Shown: positions 41,717 through 53,227 of the stretch, piece after piece
How the letters are laid out: each line of letters begins with the position of its first letter
How positions within the stretch are numbered: the first letter of the stretch is position 1
Source of the DNA: Galdieria partita
Taxonomy: Eukaryota; Rhodophyta; Bangiophyceae; Galdieriales; Galdieriaceae
NCBI GenBank assembly: GCA_025991245.1
Contig: BQMJ01000016.1
Span: 186,001 to 250,000, forward strand
Length of the DNA: 64,000 nucleotides
Direction of reading: 5' to 3'
Notes under the pieces: model-generated
Told to the model about the DNA's origin: nothing
Database searches by the model: none
Seen by the model: the letters and a program-made list of their open reading frames with translations, nothing else
Made by a program: the position numbers and the translations under genes

Positions 41717-43996
41717 TCAAGAAGCGTCGTGAAGTTCCTTTCCATTGCTTTCTTCTTCTCCTTTGAAAAGTTCGCATAGGGCTGGTAATAACGACGGCAG
41801 AAGAGAGAGCTTCGAAAATGGCACTCTTAGTAGATCAAAAGCAACGAATTCATTAGTGTCTGATAAATTGTCTATCACAGGAAATTTGGCATATCGCTGC
41901 GAAAAATGAGTGAGTATTATCCACTCAGGATTCATAGCCTTGCAAACATCCAATGCTTGCCTGTAAGTACAGTGCCCCTTTTCTAAAGCTATTTGTTCCA
42001 TGTTAGACTCAAAAGTGGCCTCATGTATCACCAGATTAGCACCTTGTCCTATCGAAACGAAGATATATAGAAAAGTCGGAGAAAAACAATACTTTGTCTT
42101 ACCAGCACGAATAAGTGCATCACAAGGCATCGTATCACCCGAATAAACCATTTTCCACTCAAAAAGGTTGTCAAAAAGTACAATACCATATGCATGAAAG
42201 CAATGTAAAACGGGTACAGTCTCCACCTGCAGACCGATATTGGAAGACATATAATTTACTATGGGTTCTTGAGGACAAGTGAAACTCTCATTATCCAGAA
42301 AAACATAGTGAAGTAATTGTCCATTGATTTGCTCATATGCTTCTAACCAAACACTGAGTTCAGATGGACCCAAGATAATCAAAGGCTGTTCATAATCCAG
42401 TTTCAAACGATATTCCAAAATGCGTAAAAGTCCCAAATGATGATCCGCGTGCATATGGGAAACAAAAATCAGCTTTAACTGAGCAATGAAATTATTCACT
42501 TCAGTTATGCCAAATACTCGTAATATCTGTCCAAAAGTTCCTTCTCCACAATCGAGCAAGATGCCACCTCGATGATACAAATGAAGGCAGATACCACTCA
42601 CGTTACGCAACTTGCTAGGAATCGCAGCTCCGGTTCCAAAAAATATCACTTCTCCAACGTCTTCAAAGCAGGTAGGGCTCTTTCTTGAGGATTCGAAGGC
42701 TTGAGACCTTGTAGTTTCCAATAAGCCTAAATCCTCATTTTCTCTTTCTGTATTTGGGTCAATGACAACTTGATATGCTCTTCCCATGGCGGTGCGATCC
42801 ACTCCAAGCTTACTAAGTGGTGCCAAATGATATTTTAACAATGACTCTCCAAAAACGACATTAACATTACTCCATCTTTCCATTATTCTTTTCTGTAAAT
42901 CAAAAAATACTTTTCTGTCAGTTTTGTCCAATGTAGACGTGTCTTTGGGTACTTGAAACAACTCCTTATCTACAGAAGTAGATAACAACTTGAGCAATTC
43001 CGCCTGAGAGTCGAATATCAATGGGGCATCAAGAGAATCTTCTAATAATAAAATATGATGAACATCTTCCCCCAGTGATTGGGCCCATTCTATATAGTTC
43101 TTATCCTCAAATACTGCAGAAGTGCCCATGTGGACTACACAGAGATGGCGTTCCTTTTTTTTGGAATTTTGGATGCTTCTTAGTGCAAAACGACTTAATC
43201 TCGACGATGAAGTTACTGAGGATATATAATGAATATCGGGACAAGATACTATGCCAATGCAGGGTCCAGGAAAGGGTTCCGATACAACTTGTGAAGGAAA
43301 AATTTTCTTTCCATCGGATAAAGTGATGGTTTCACCTTTCGAGAGTCTACCAAATAAAGGACCCTTTGGTACATTCAGTGCTTTGGCTGCCAGAGGATCA
43401 AACTTCCCAGGAATATCTTTCATAGTTACAACGTAACATACTACCAACTTTTTCGACGTGATGCGTGGCCTTTTTAGTTTACTACCATCAACCTTCTGAT
43501 CCTTTGGAAAAAATGTACTAACCAACGGGACAGCGGCTACTTCGATATTCATATCCTGATATATATTTCCATATAAAGCGTCAAACCCTATCTCATTTAT
43601 ACTCAACTCAAGTGAGGGTCTGCGATAAAAACTACTTGAAGCTGTGAAGAATCTCGCCAATCCTGTGGGTCCAAATAGTTCCAAGCTAGTCTATTGAAGT
43701 AAACTTTAGTCAGATTACAAGGCAAAGTTCCCAAGCTTGTGTCCCAAGATATTTATTACCTTACCTGCGTCTGCTAAAGTTAGCAACGTGCCAAAAAGTC
43801 CACCTGCACTAAGAGCATCCAGTTGGGTAAAGAAAACCGTATCGACGCGGAAAAGATTCAGTCCTTTTTCTGCACATAAGCGCTGCGTCCCTTCACCGCA
43901 GTTAAACAAATATCGGTGGTCATCGAAGAACAGGATAATACTTAATCCAGTGTCCGCCTTACCACTACCAACCACTTGAAGATGACATTGGACCAT
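41717..43996 (-). CDS. ELAC2: tRNase Z, long form (ELAC2 type)
   Basis: Endonuclease removing 3' trailers from pre-tRNAs. Three exons, 43996-43760, 43690-42103 and 42048-41717 (718 aa). The degenerate N-terminal half has the family pattern (FNCGEGTQRLCAEKGLNLFR, TLLTLADAGK joined to LELFGPTGL). The C-terminal half is catalytic: FFGTGAAIPSKLRNVSGI, LLDCGEGTFGQILRVFG, the HxHxDH zinc motif VSHMHADHHLGLLRI, MVYSGDTMPCDALIRAG, VIHEATFESNMEQIAL and ILTHFSQRYAK. The N-terminus has no obvious presequence, so nuclear action is expected, with mitochondrial use possible. A flexible linker with Ser/Glu-rich sequence joins the halves. Confidence 0.95.
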
Positions 43997-44222
43997 CACA
44001 GATGAACATCCAACCTAACCACCGCTAAAGATAATTTTAGCCAATGGGAGCGAAATGCGAAAATCGGACAGCAAAAAATTTTAGTAAAGAAACCAAAGTT
44101 TAATGTATTCAACGGCTCAACCAATTTTTGATTGACTGGTCGTTTTATTTTGGTTGGAAGCACCACTAACTTTGTTTCCTAGTGTTAGAACCAAAATATA
44201 GCTGTAAGAGTTTTTTGAAAGA

Positions 44223-46133
44223 ATGGCTGAAGAAGAGGACGGTCATACTAAGGACCCGGTACCTGACGTTGTGGGTGACGGAAAGAGAAGATTTCGAGTG
44301 GAGAAAACCCGGCACTTGGGAAGTGGACACTTTGGAGATGTGTATGAAGGTGTGCAACTATCTACAGGAAAACCTGTTGCAGTTAAGTTGGAACACAGGA
44401 GTGGTTCCATAGCACGGAAAGAATGGGAAGTTATGAGAGCGCTGTCGGGGGAAGGTGCTCCTAACGTTTACTATACTGGCGTTACTGGAAGATATTATGT
44501 TATGGTTATGGACCTTTTGGGTCCAACTCTGCAGAAAATTTTGGAAACTCGACCTTCAAGGCGTCTTCCTTGGGATGTCGTTTCCAAGATTGGTCAGTTA
44601 TGTGTGCACCTTTTACGAACTGTGCATGCCAAGGGCTATGTACACGGCGACGTGAAGCCTGAGAACTTTCTTTGCGCCTACGAAGAAGGCGTTGCACCCT
44701 TTCAAGCAGATCCTACCAAAGGTTTATATATGATCGACTTGGGTTTGGCAAGTAAATATCGTGACAATACAAGACCCAATGGTCATATTGCATATGGTCA
44801 AAGGATTGACCATTTTTCGGGGACAGTTCGTTATGCTTCCTTGAATGCCCATCTTGGAAGATGGCTTTCTAGACGTGACGATATAGAATCTCTTTGTTAC
44901 ATGCTTTTATATTTACACAATGGCTCCCTTCCTTGGCAAGGTTTTTGTGGAGATGATAAGAATATGTTGGTTTGTGAGCACAAAGGGAAGCTTCCTCCAG
45001 ATGAAATTTGTAAAGGGGCTCCGGAATGTATGCAATATTTCTTGGCATATGTTCGTTCAATGAAATTTGAAGAGGAACCTGATTATGAATATTTATTGAT
45101 GCTTTTGGATCCTACCAAAGGTTTGGTGGAAATCCACCGTTTGCTTGCTGAAGATCGCGCTATCGGCGACGTTAGTAGTGCAAACGGAGCTCTTGAGCCT
45201 GAAGATGATGTAAACAATAGTGTCTATGACTTGGCAGCTGGTGGAAAGCGTAAACGAACTGATCTTGATAATGGTTCACAGTTTGCTCCAAATGCCAAAA
45301 AACATCGTATAGTTATTCCCAAGCGTTATAAGACTCATCAATGGATGATTGTTTCTACTTCTGCAAAAACTGGCAATGTAAGTGAATAGACTTTGTAACA
45401 AGTTTGAACTTATTTTTACGGATAGGCATCTCCTGCTACTCAATGCTATACGTCGCACACTTCATATCAAAACCTAGTAAAGGAGGTTGAGAAGAAATGG
45501 AGCACAGGAATGCGTATTGTCTTGTTGAGTTTTACTGCTGGTATGTGGACAGCAGTTTTGAATCAAAAGAGTACGGGTTATCAAGAACAAGCACTACACT
45601 ATTGTCCAGGTGCTGACTTCCCACGAGATTGGGTACGACAAAAGTGGGATGAAGGTTTCTTTATTACTGCTTTGGCCGGTAATGCAACTTCTTGGGGTGT
45701 TGTTTGTTCAACGATGACACGCAATAAGCGATACAAACAGCAAAGTTACATTGTTTCACCAACATTTCCCTCCAAATGGGTTGCGGATAAGTGGGCGAGT
45801 GGTTATTATATTACATCAGTTGCTACACAAGGAAATCCTCCTCATCAGCAGTGGGCGGTTGTTGTTAGTCGTGGTGCACCTTATACAGACCAAGTCGTAG
45901 AATTGGACTTTGTTTATCCTAGTGATGTAATTCATACCAGATGGGATGACAATTATATGGTAACTGCCATAGCGTCTACTTCAGAAATGAATGCCTTTGT
46001 AATGAGTCGAGGTTTAACTTTTGGAGAAGAACAGAGATGTACACGCACCAGCCATGGTCCATTACATAAAGTGAGAGAAGACTGGAACGATAATTTATAT
46101 GTTACTGCTCTTGCTTGGGGTCGAGTTGCTTGA
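44223..46133 (+). CDS. Casein-kinase-1-like kinase with C-terminal beta repeats (plant MLK/PPK type)
   Basis: Two exons, 44223-45377 and 45426-46133 (620 aa). The kinase domain (residues 20-310) has HLGSGHFGDVYEGVQ, the Lys in VAVKLEHR, LLGPTLQKILE, the catalytic loop VHGDVKPENFLC (HGD where most kinases have HRD), DLGLASKYRD in place of DFG, and the CK1 signature FSGTVRYASLNAHLGRWLSR. A basic nuclear-localisation-like segment KRKRTDLDN lies near 345. The last 250 residues are repeats with Trp-rich units (WSTGMRIVLLSFTAGMWTAV, DWVRQKWDEGFFITALAG, KWVADKWASGYYITSVA). Plant MLK/PPK kinases with this architecture phosphorylate histones and light-signalling proteins; targets here are unknown. Confidence 0.9.
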
Positions 46134-46560
46134 TGGAAGTATATATTGTATACCTGTACATTGACATGTATTCTATCGCGCAATATAGTATATTCAGTAT
46201 CTTTCTTGCTCCTTCTTTTTTCGACGTTTCATTGCTCTATGATAATAAATGAACATCATGATAACTAGTCTTGAGCAGGAATAGTGAAACGTATTTCATA
46301 TTGAAGCAAACTATGACATGAGATGAATTCTTGTATCTAAGCAAGTTATCTCGTTGGCTTTGAAATGTTTTCCAAAGACTATAATCTTCATTTCCTTGTC
46401 AAAGTGCTTAACCGAAACTTTCAACGTGAGTTGCTGTTTGAATTTAAACAAGGACTATATTGTCTTTGAAAACACTTGATTACATTTCACACTGTTAGTG
46501 CACACAGTCGGTGATGATTTGGGACAGGTAGTTGGATCGACGACCGGTTGAACCAAGACA
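46134..46560. other. Spacer, no gene seen
   Basis: This 427-bp stretch lies between two plus-strand genes. It is AT-rich, with no open frame or structural RNA signature recognised. The last 100 bp must include the UTP3 promoter. Confidence 0.4.
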
Positions 46561-48369
46561 ATGGCAATTTTGAAGAGAAAAAAGGAAAAGAAGCAAACAC
46601 CTCTTCGGAGGAGAAAAACGTACAAAGAACATCAACTACACCCAGAAATTTTACAGGACGAAGTTGATGAGATGTTTACAAAGAGAGTAGAAAGTTTTGT
46701 TGAACGCTCAGAGAGGGAACAAGTTGACTATTTGAAGTCTGGTGGTTCACCAGAAAAATTCCGACAGTCATATGACGAATCTATTTCTAGTGACAAATCT
46801 AGTGTAGAAACAACTGCTTCAGAGATTGAAGACGACCTCAGTGACCCCGACACGTGGGGTATTGATAGACAGAATTATTATGGAGCCGATGCAGAGGACA
46901 CAGAAAGCTTAAGTGAAAGCGAATTGGAGTTGATTATGAAAGAAGAAGAGCAGGAATCTCGTCGTTTGCAAGAACAACAAATTGCCACCCTAGAAAAAGA
47001 AGACTTGGAAGCTTCCCAGCTGACCGGTTTGGATGAAGATTTGGAAAAGGGAGCTTTCTTGATACAGGGAAAGGATTGGAGTACTCTTACTCCAGATGAA
47101 AAACAACGTATTATTGAGAAAGATTCTCCAGAGGTTATTAAACTGTTACATGACTTCAAGGAGAAATCTAGAGAAATCTTTGACAGCTTAGAACCTGTTA
47201 TAGACACTGCGAAAAATTTTAAAAACATGTATTCAAATGGAATGAGCTTGCTAGAGTTGAAATATCATTTGCTTCTCAACTATTGTATTAACATTGCTTT
47301 TTTCATGTTGTTAAAAGCCCAAGGAGTGACAGTGAAGGATCATCCTGTTTTGGATCAACTCATCGAACTTCGCGTAACTATGGAAAAAATGAAGCCGTTG
47401 GAAGAAAAGCTACAGTATCAAATTCATAAATTAGTAGAACTTGCGAGAGGCAAGAAGGAGAATACGGAAGCCACTACAGAAGAAAATGACGAGAACATTT
47501 TGAAACCGAATCCGGCGTCCTTGATTGCATCAGATGATGACAGTCAAAGTGATTCTGATAATGAACAAGATGATGTTATGGAAAATAAGCAACGACCCTA
47601 TCGACCTCCACGAATTTTGCCAACCAAAGATATCAAGTCAATGCATAATGCATATGATAGTCATTTGGAAGTTGAAAAGCGTGAAAAATTGGAAGAGGAA
47701 AATTGGAAAGATTCATATATGGAGTTGGAGGAACTTCCCGAAAGTCTTCGAGGAGGCCTATTATCTCAAGACACAGAGAAGTTGACCAATTTGATCGAAG
47801 CAGAGAAGGAAAGACAGAAATATGAAGAAGAAAATTTTATTCGTTTGTTTTCTGAAAAGAAAGAACAAAAGTTGCAGCGCAAGATGCATTCGATAGAAAG
47901 AGAGTCGATATTAGGATCCGAATTTGGTCAAGAATTTGATAGTTTGGTATCAATGGCGGACCATCTAGTTTCCTCAAAGCAGCAGAATCTTAAAGATACT
48001 TCAGGGAATAATCAAGAAAGTTCAGCTTCCATTATGGGTTCGGATGAAGATGATAGAGATTCCAGTGAGAGTGATATTGAAGACGACTTGTCTGTTAGAC
48101 GAAAATCCAAATTCATTGATAAGAACATTCCTACCTCCATAGTTCCAGGAGAAATTCCTAAAGGTTCAAGAAGAAAGGCACAACGAGCCCAATTGGAGAA
48201 TAAAGGTTTGACGCCGAGGAGAAAGAAGATTTTGAAGAATCCTCGTGTGAAACATAAGAAACGTTATGATACAGCACGAAAGAAACGGAAGGGGATATCT
48301 AGAAACTTTACTCATATGAGCAGTAGCCTTTATCGTGGAGAATCTTCAGGCATTAATGTTCGTAAATGA
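46561..48369 (+). CDS. UTP3: SAS10/UTP3 small-subunit processome protein
   Basis: Intronless, 602 aa. Nucleolar component of the U3 snoRNP / SSU processome for 18S rRNA processing. The N-terminus is basic. Next comes DEVDEMFTKRVESFVERSER and an acidic block with WGIDRQNYYGADAEDTES (the family pattern WG..K..YY..D). The Sas10/Utp3 helical domain lies at about residues 175-310 (KNMYSNGMSLLELKYHLLLN). The C-terminal Sas10 domain reads NKGLTPRRKKILKNPRVKHK, KRYDTARKKRKG and ends with YRGESSGINVRK. Charged low-complexity stretches are typical of the family. Confidence 0.93.
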   Translation: MAILKRKKEKKQTPLRRRKTYKEHQLHPEILQDEVDEMFTKRVESFVERSEREQVDYLKSGGSPEKFRQSYDESISSDKSSVETTASEIEDDLSDPDTWGIDRQNYYGADAEDTESLSESELELIMKEEEQESRRLQEQQIATLEKEDLEASQLTGLDEDLEKGAFLIQGKDWSTLTPDEKQRIIEKDSPEVIKLLHDFKEKSREIFDSLEPVIDTAKNFKNMYSNGMSLLELKYHLLLNYCINIAFFMLLKAQGVTVKDHPVLDQLIELRVTMEKMKPLEEKLQYQIHKLVELARGKKENTEATTEENDENILKPNPASLIASDDDSQSDSDNEQDDVMENKQRPYRPPRILPTKDIKSMHNAYDSHLEVEKREKLEEENWKDSYMELEELPESLRGGLLSQDTEKLTNLIEAEKERQKYEEENFIRLFSEKKEQKLQRKMHSIERESILGSEFGQEFDSLVSMADHLVSSKQQNLKDTSGNNQESSASIMGSDEDDRDSSESDIEDDLSVRRKSKFIDKNIPTSIVPGEIPKGSRRKAQRAQLENKGLTPRRKKILKNPRVKHKKRYDTARKKRKGISRNFTHMSSSLYRGESSGINVRK

Positions 48370-48399
48370 GAAAATGTTCAAAGCATTTTTGAAATTTGG

Positions 48400-48928
48400 A
48401 TGGGCAATAAAGGTATACAAGCTTCAAGGATACTGTTTATTAAGGAAATATTAGAACAAGGAAGTAATTTAATAGGAATAGCAGTAAAGTTTATTGGGCG
48501 GTTAGTCTCGTTATTCACAAGTCATAGAGTTGTATAAATTGTTACCTGTTAGAGTTATCTTTTATGATCCCGCCAAGGACTTGATTATTGTAGAATATCA
48601 AAAAGCTCGTATAGTGGTATCCACAGCTTTGATTGGAGCCATAAAGTTGCGTTGTGGGAATTTACTACAACTTATTGGTGAGATATCTCCAAGCGATGAG
48701 GAAAGCAAGAAGTTTTGTCAACAGGTGGGTCGCTCACTAAAGGTTTCATTCCTACAGTTTTTTCAAAGTCTTATCAATCGACAGGAAGTTATGTTGGTAG
48801 CCAGAATTATAACTTGCACGGATGGAATGGACTTGACATTGTATGAAAGATACGTGAAGTATCGTCGTGAGTTTGAACAAGAGTATCTTGGCTTAATGTA
48901 CGCTCAAGACGCAGCAAGTCTTTATTGA
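48400..48928 (+). CDS. TEN1: Candidate TEN1 subunit of the CST telomere complex
   Basis: Small OB-fold protein that with CTC1 and STN1 binds single-stranded telomeric DNA and helps fill-in synthesis. The model joins 48400-48463, 48522-48724 and 48785-48928 (136 aa; normal size). The matches are KLLPVRVIFYDPAKDLIIVE (first OB strands), KLRCGNLLQLIGEI (plant TEN1 has LRTGSVYQFIGEL) and VARIITCTDGMDLTLYERYV (human has ARVLTCVEGMNLPLLE). The second intron (48725-48784) is 60 nt, without in-frame stop; removing it brings the spacing into line with TEN1. The first exon is the least certain. It starts 30 bp after the UTP3 stop, and its 3' end overlaps TOM40 by 7 bp. Confidence 0.72.
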
Positions 48929-49942
48929 CCAATGGTAACTCCAAAACCAAACTTGTATTCTTGTCTACTGTGATCAATTTCTCCTGACAACAAAAAGCTG
49001 AGACCTGGATTGATTTTTTCTTCTAAAAGTGCAGCAACACGACCGTTCGTATCTACTTGACCAATTACAGAGGCCTGTCTCAAGTCGAATTTGTATCCGA
49101 TAGTAACTAGAGAGTCTCTACTTCTCAAGTCCCAGAAAAATTCTGTAGCTAAAGTCACTCTTGGATTCACCCTATGACAATAAGAAGCAACAAGTGGACC
49201 AAATGAAGCAATTGTGCAAGTTGCTACTCCATCGTGTGTAACGTATCTTCCTGCGGCAGTTATTGCTGAGAAACCGGTTGCACCTTGATAAAACCCTTCA
49301 CCTCCCATTGACAAGTTGGGCGTAACACTTTGTAAATAAGACAAAGCCACTATACCCATATTTCCAAACTTTAACTGTCCACAAAAGTCACTCCCTCTAT
49401 AATCCAAGTCCCAAGTTGCTTTGGACTCGTTTGGTTGTGGAGAGGTTTCTGCAACAATTTTGGAAGTCAGGAATGGCGAGTGGTTGATAAAAATTCTTCC
49501 ATTCACGTGGCCACTTAAATCTACTCGACTCAACATCACAAGATGGTTGGATAAATAGTTGGCTGAAAACGCATAGCCAGGAGGTTTCTGCAACGAGCCC
49601 ATTTCAATGGAGTGACCCATAGAAAACATAGCACTTAGCGGGTAATTAAAGTCAAAACGAAAACCATCGAATAAATTTGGTCTTAATACAGCTATCCAAA
49701 AAAACATAAGTTGCCTCAACGCACATAACTATAACCCACTAACCAGATGCCTCTTGATTGATGTCTTCATAACTTCCTGGGTTCGGAAGTTCCGTGCGCT
49801 CTATACGTTTCCAAAACCAAGGTCTTCTCGATGGCTTGGTTTGTTGTGTAGTTTTCTCTTCCATGTTTACACTTCGTCCTTGATTCAGCTTTTGTTCAGA
49901 GGACGCCGAAGATGCCTCACATCGAGACACACGTCCTCCCAT
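48922..49942 (-). CDS. TOM40: TOM40, mitochondrial outer-membrane import channel
   Basis: Beta-barrel pore of the TOM complex. Two exons, 49942-49744 and 49691-48922 (322 aa). The N-terminal 65 residues are hydrophilic and charged, with PNPGSYEDINQEASG just before the barrel. The barrel starts RPNLFDGFRFDFNYPLS and shows YAFSANYLSNHLVMLSRVDL, FGNMGIVALSYLQSVTPNLS, YVTHDGVATCTIASFGPLVA, and a C-terminal beta signal (EYKFGFGVTIGQ). The Porin_3 pattern with alternating hydrophobic strands distinguishes it from VDAC, which lacks the RPNLFDG-type entry sequence. Its last codons overlap the end of TEN1. Confidence 0.9.
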
Positions 49943-50298
49943 AATCAAATTGAAACAGACAACATAAGTGTCTCTTGTTCAGTTTTCTATGACTATGAAC
50001 TGTTCTTTCATAAAGTCATTTGAAATAAATTGCAAAATTCAGTTTCTTGCAGAATTAAAACCGACTGTTTTTCATGTATGGTACAAGTAATGTCTTTATT
50101 GTCAATCAAGAGTGAGACTTGTAAGCTCTGATTCTTTTGACATGATAGGATAATGAAACTATCCTGGAAAGATTCTTCTTGGAAAACAGACCATTTTATC
50201 CAACAATGACTGAAACTATGCTCTCATATATATATATATCTGTGGACAATTCTTCAAATGGCCCAATAATGATAATATTTTAATCTCATTGGTTGGAG
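49943..50298. other. Divergent promoter region
   Basis: 356 bp between the TOM40 start (minus) and the sugar transporter start (plus). It contains a short (AT)n run near 50226-50239. No other feature was recognised. Confidence 0.4.
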
Positions 50299-52098
50299 AT
50301 GACAACTCTTGCAGGAACGAGGGGCGCAACCGTATGGAACCCTGTTGTTGAGGAGACTGAACAGCCTTACTCGACTTACAGTGAGTCTTCTAATCCTTCT
50401 ATGGAAGCTTCAGAGTTTGATGAGAATATGCCACCCCAGAGAAGTTCAAGCGGTCGACTTTCGAATTTCTTTCGTTTTTTCAGAAAACGCCGTTTGCAGA
50501 GGACACAAGTTGCAGGAGATTTTCAATTTGCAACTGCAGCCCAACGAGAAAATCCTTTTCGTCAACCTTTTAGACTTTACATTTTATCCATATTCGCTGC
50601 TTTGGGTGCTTTTATCGTAGGAATGGATATTTCTCTCGTTAGTGGTGCTCAGATATTCTACAATACACAGTTTGGATTAAACACGAATTATCAAGGCCTT
50701 ACTGCATCAGGAACATTAATTGGTGCTTTATTTGGATCGATTTTGTAAGTCTTGTATGTCATTTCGTAGGACGAGACAATGCTTATATGCTTCTTTTATA
50801 GGTCAATATTTGCCAATAATGTTTTTGGGAGACGAGGAACCATTTTCTTTGCTTCCATGATTTCCGTAGGTGGAGCCTTATGGGAAGCCTTAGCTCCTTC
50901 TTGGCCTATGTTGTTACTTGGAAGGTTCATTGTAGGCATAGCCATGGGAATGTTATCGTGCACAGTCCCCGTTTTCTTGGCTGAAACAACACCTGCGTAT
51001 ATTAGAGGAGCTCTTACAAGTCTTTATCAACAGTCTGTAGCCACAGGTATATTTATTGGATATGTGGTGGACGCAATCTTTGTTTATGTTCCTGGAAATA
51101 TTGGTTGGAGAGTTATGCTTGGCTCTAGTATGGTACCTGCCATTGTCGAAGGTTGTGGAATTATTTTTCTTCCAGAAACACCACGGTGGTTAATCAAAAA
51201 AGGATATGATGAATATGCCCTAAATGTATTGCTTTCACTGAGAAGTACTAGAGAACAAGCGTTGAGAGACTTTGAAATGGTAAAGGATACTGTTTTAGAA
51301 GAAAGACAAGCAAGTGAGGGAAAAAATTTGTATCTGGAAACTATTCGCGTTGCAAGTAATAGGCGTGCCTTGATAGTCGGCATTATGCTTCAGTTATTTC
51401 AACAGTTTTGTGGAATGAATACGATCATGTATTACGTTGATTACACTTTTCATCATATGGTTGGTGTCTCGCGAAGAACTTCAGTAATTGCCAGTATGGT
51501 TGCTGGCTTTGCCAATGCAGTTTTTACTATTCCAGTTTATTGGACTATTGACAGTTATGGGAGACGTAGTTTAATGTTGTTCACATTTCCTATTATGGTT
51601 GCTATGCTATTAGTTGGTGGATTTTCATTCTTTGGTTCGCAGTGGCTAAACTTTACTCTTGTGATAATCTCTATAGCTGTTTTCATTGCAGCATATTCAC
51701 CAGCAAATGGTCCAGTTCCTTGGGTTGTAACTGCAGAAATTTATCCTTTATATATTCGATCGGAGTGCATGAGTATTTCTACTTTTTGTAATTACATGTT
51801 CAACTTTGTTGTTTCATTTTCTTGGCCAGACATGTTGGCATCGATGACAGCGCAAGGAGCATACGGTTTCTATGCCTTAATGACGACCATTGGTTTTTTA
51901 TATATCTTCTTTTTCATGCCTGAAACAAAGGGATATACTTTGGAACAAATGAAAGTGGTTTTTGAGAAGAGTTCTTTTGATATTGCTCGTTATCATTGGA
52001 AATGTTTGACCCAGAATGCAAAGAGACTATTGTGTTTAAGTGTTGAAGACAGTCATATTACATCTCCTTATGATACTCCTTGGCCTGAAGATTTGTGA
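50299..52098 (+). CDS. MFS sugar/polyol transporter
   Basis: Two exons, 50299-50744 and 50802-52098 (580 aa). A hydrophilic N-terminal region of about 85 residues precedes 12 predicted membrane segments. Sugar-porter signatures are ALGAFIVGMDISLVSGAQIF (TM1), FGRRGTIFF after TM2, LLGRFIVGIAMGMLSCTVPV with FLAETTPAYIRGAL, PETPRWLIKKG between TM6 and the loop, LQLFQQFCGMNTIMYYVDY (TM7, the QQxxGxN motif), YGRRSLML, and PVPWVVTAEIYPLYIRSE, with PETKGYTLEQM at the end. Galdieria-like algae carry many such proton-coupled carriers for heterotrophic growth. The substrate is not predictable. Confidence 0.93.
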
Positions 52099-52510
52099 AC
52101 TTTCATCTGTGGATATATTATTATTCATGCACACAACATATTATATGACTAGCTCTAAATGAACGATTGACTGGCTATGGATACTTTTTTACTAAAACAG
52201 GGAGATTTTGGGTTGTTTGACAAAAGAATGGAAATATACGTCAACATCGACGCCATATAAAATAATGCATATGCTTATATCTAGTCTTTGGCAAGACTTG
52301 TTTGCGTTTTTGGTTGTTTGAATGTCCTCAAATATACGTGACCATATAGATATTGTTATTTCTTCTTTCTTTTTCGATGAACGCCATACTTTGAACGCTT
52401 TAGGAAGCAAATCTCACAGTTGAACAAGTACTCAATATAAATCACTCTTTCTTTTGTGGGAACACCAACATAGACTCTCACAACACAATATGACATGTCT
52501 CCTGAACGTC
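52099..52510. other. Spacer between convergent genes, no gene seen
   Basis: 412 bp between the sugar-transporter stop and the MED4 stop. A minus-strand open frame at 52192-52410 lacks features. It probably holds two 3' UTRs. Confidence 0.4.
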
Positions 52511-53220
52511 TTACTGCATCTTCCATTGCGCCATTTTACTGGCACGTATCATTTCTTCTGTAGGAGCAGGAGCAAAATCAGCTCCACTCAATGTTCCTTC
52601 TTCATAGTTCGTAGGAGCACTTAAAGACCCTGTAATGCGTATAGCTGAGGATAATATTTCTGAAAGCGTCGATTTTGGTGACAATGCTGAACTCTGCAAT
52701 AATGGTTGGGACTCTTTCAATAGGTTATGCAAACTTTCCAGTGCATGCAAAAGTTTTTCCAATACTGTTGCAATTCTCCTATCCAAGTCTCTTTCCACTT
52801 GTGTCAAGTATTCCAGATACATCTGTCTCTCCTTGTGCTGTTCTACTAGAAAAAAGAGTCAGAATTGCCTAACACAATACACTGTGAGCAAATAAATACT
52901 TACATTGTTCAACAATATTGGGCAGTTGACTTTGTAGTTTTAACAAGCGACTCCACAACGTCTGGAGTTGATTGGATTCACTAGAATCCAAAGAATAGGA
53001 TGACTGTCTAAACCAACAAGAAAAGTGGTCATCCAGTATATTGGGTTGTCAGTTACAGCAACTACCTGGTTTCTTCCAGAACAAGTTGAAACAATTGTTG
53101 ACAACTAGAGCGAAACTCAAGTAACCAAGTTTGTGCAAGACTCGTCGCTGATGAGGAGCGTTCCTGTTCCATCAAGAAATGAGCAACAAACAGAGGAAAA
53201 ATCCTTTTTCCCAACGCCAT
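52511..53220 (-). CDS. MED4: Mediator complex subunit 4
   Basis: Middle-module subunit linking transcription factors to RNA polymerase II. Three exons from ATG 53220 (MALGKRIFPLFVAHFLMEQE). The middle is coiled coil (RRIATVLEKLLHALESLHNL). The C-terminal part has the family pattern: SEILSSAIRITGSLSAPTNY followed by FAPAPTEEMIRASKMAQWK, where MED4 proteins carry YAxKIxxTSAPP and PxPTxEMxRxSxL. At roughly 200 aa it is short but complete for MED4. The start lies 7 bp after the stop of the peptidase gene on the same strand. The identification rests mainly on the C-terminal motif. Confidence 0.72.
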
Positions 53221-53227
53221 TTATTCT

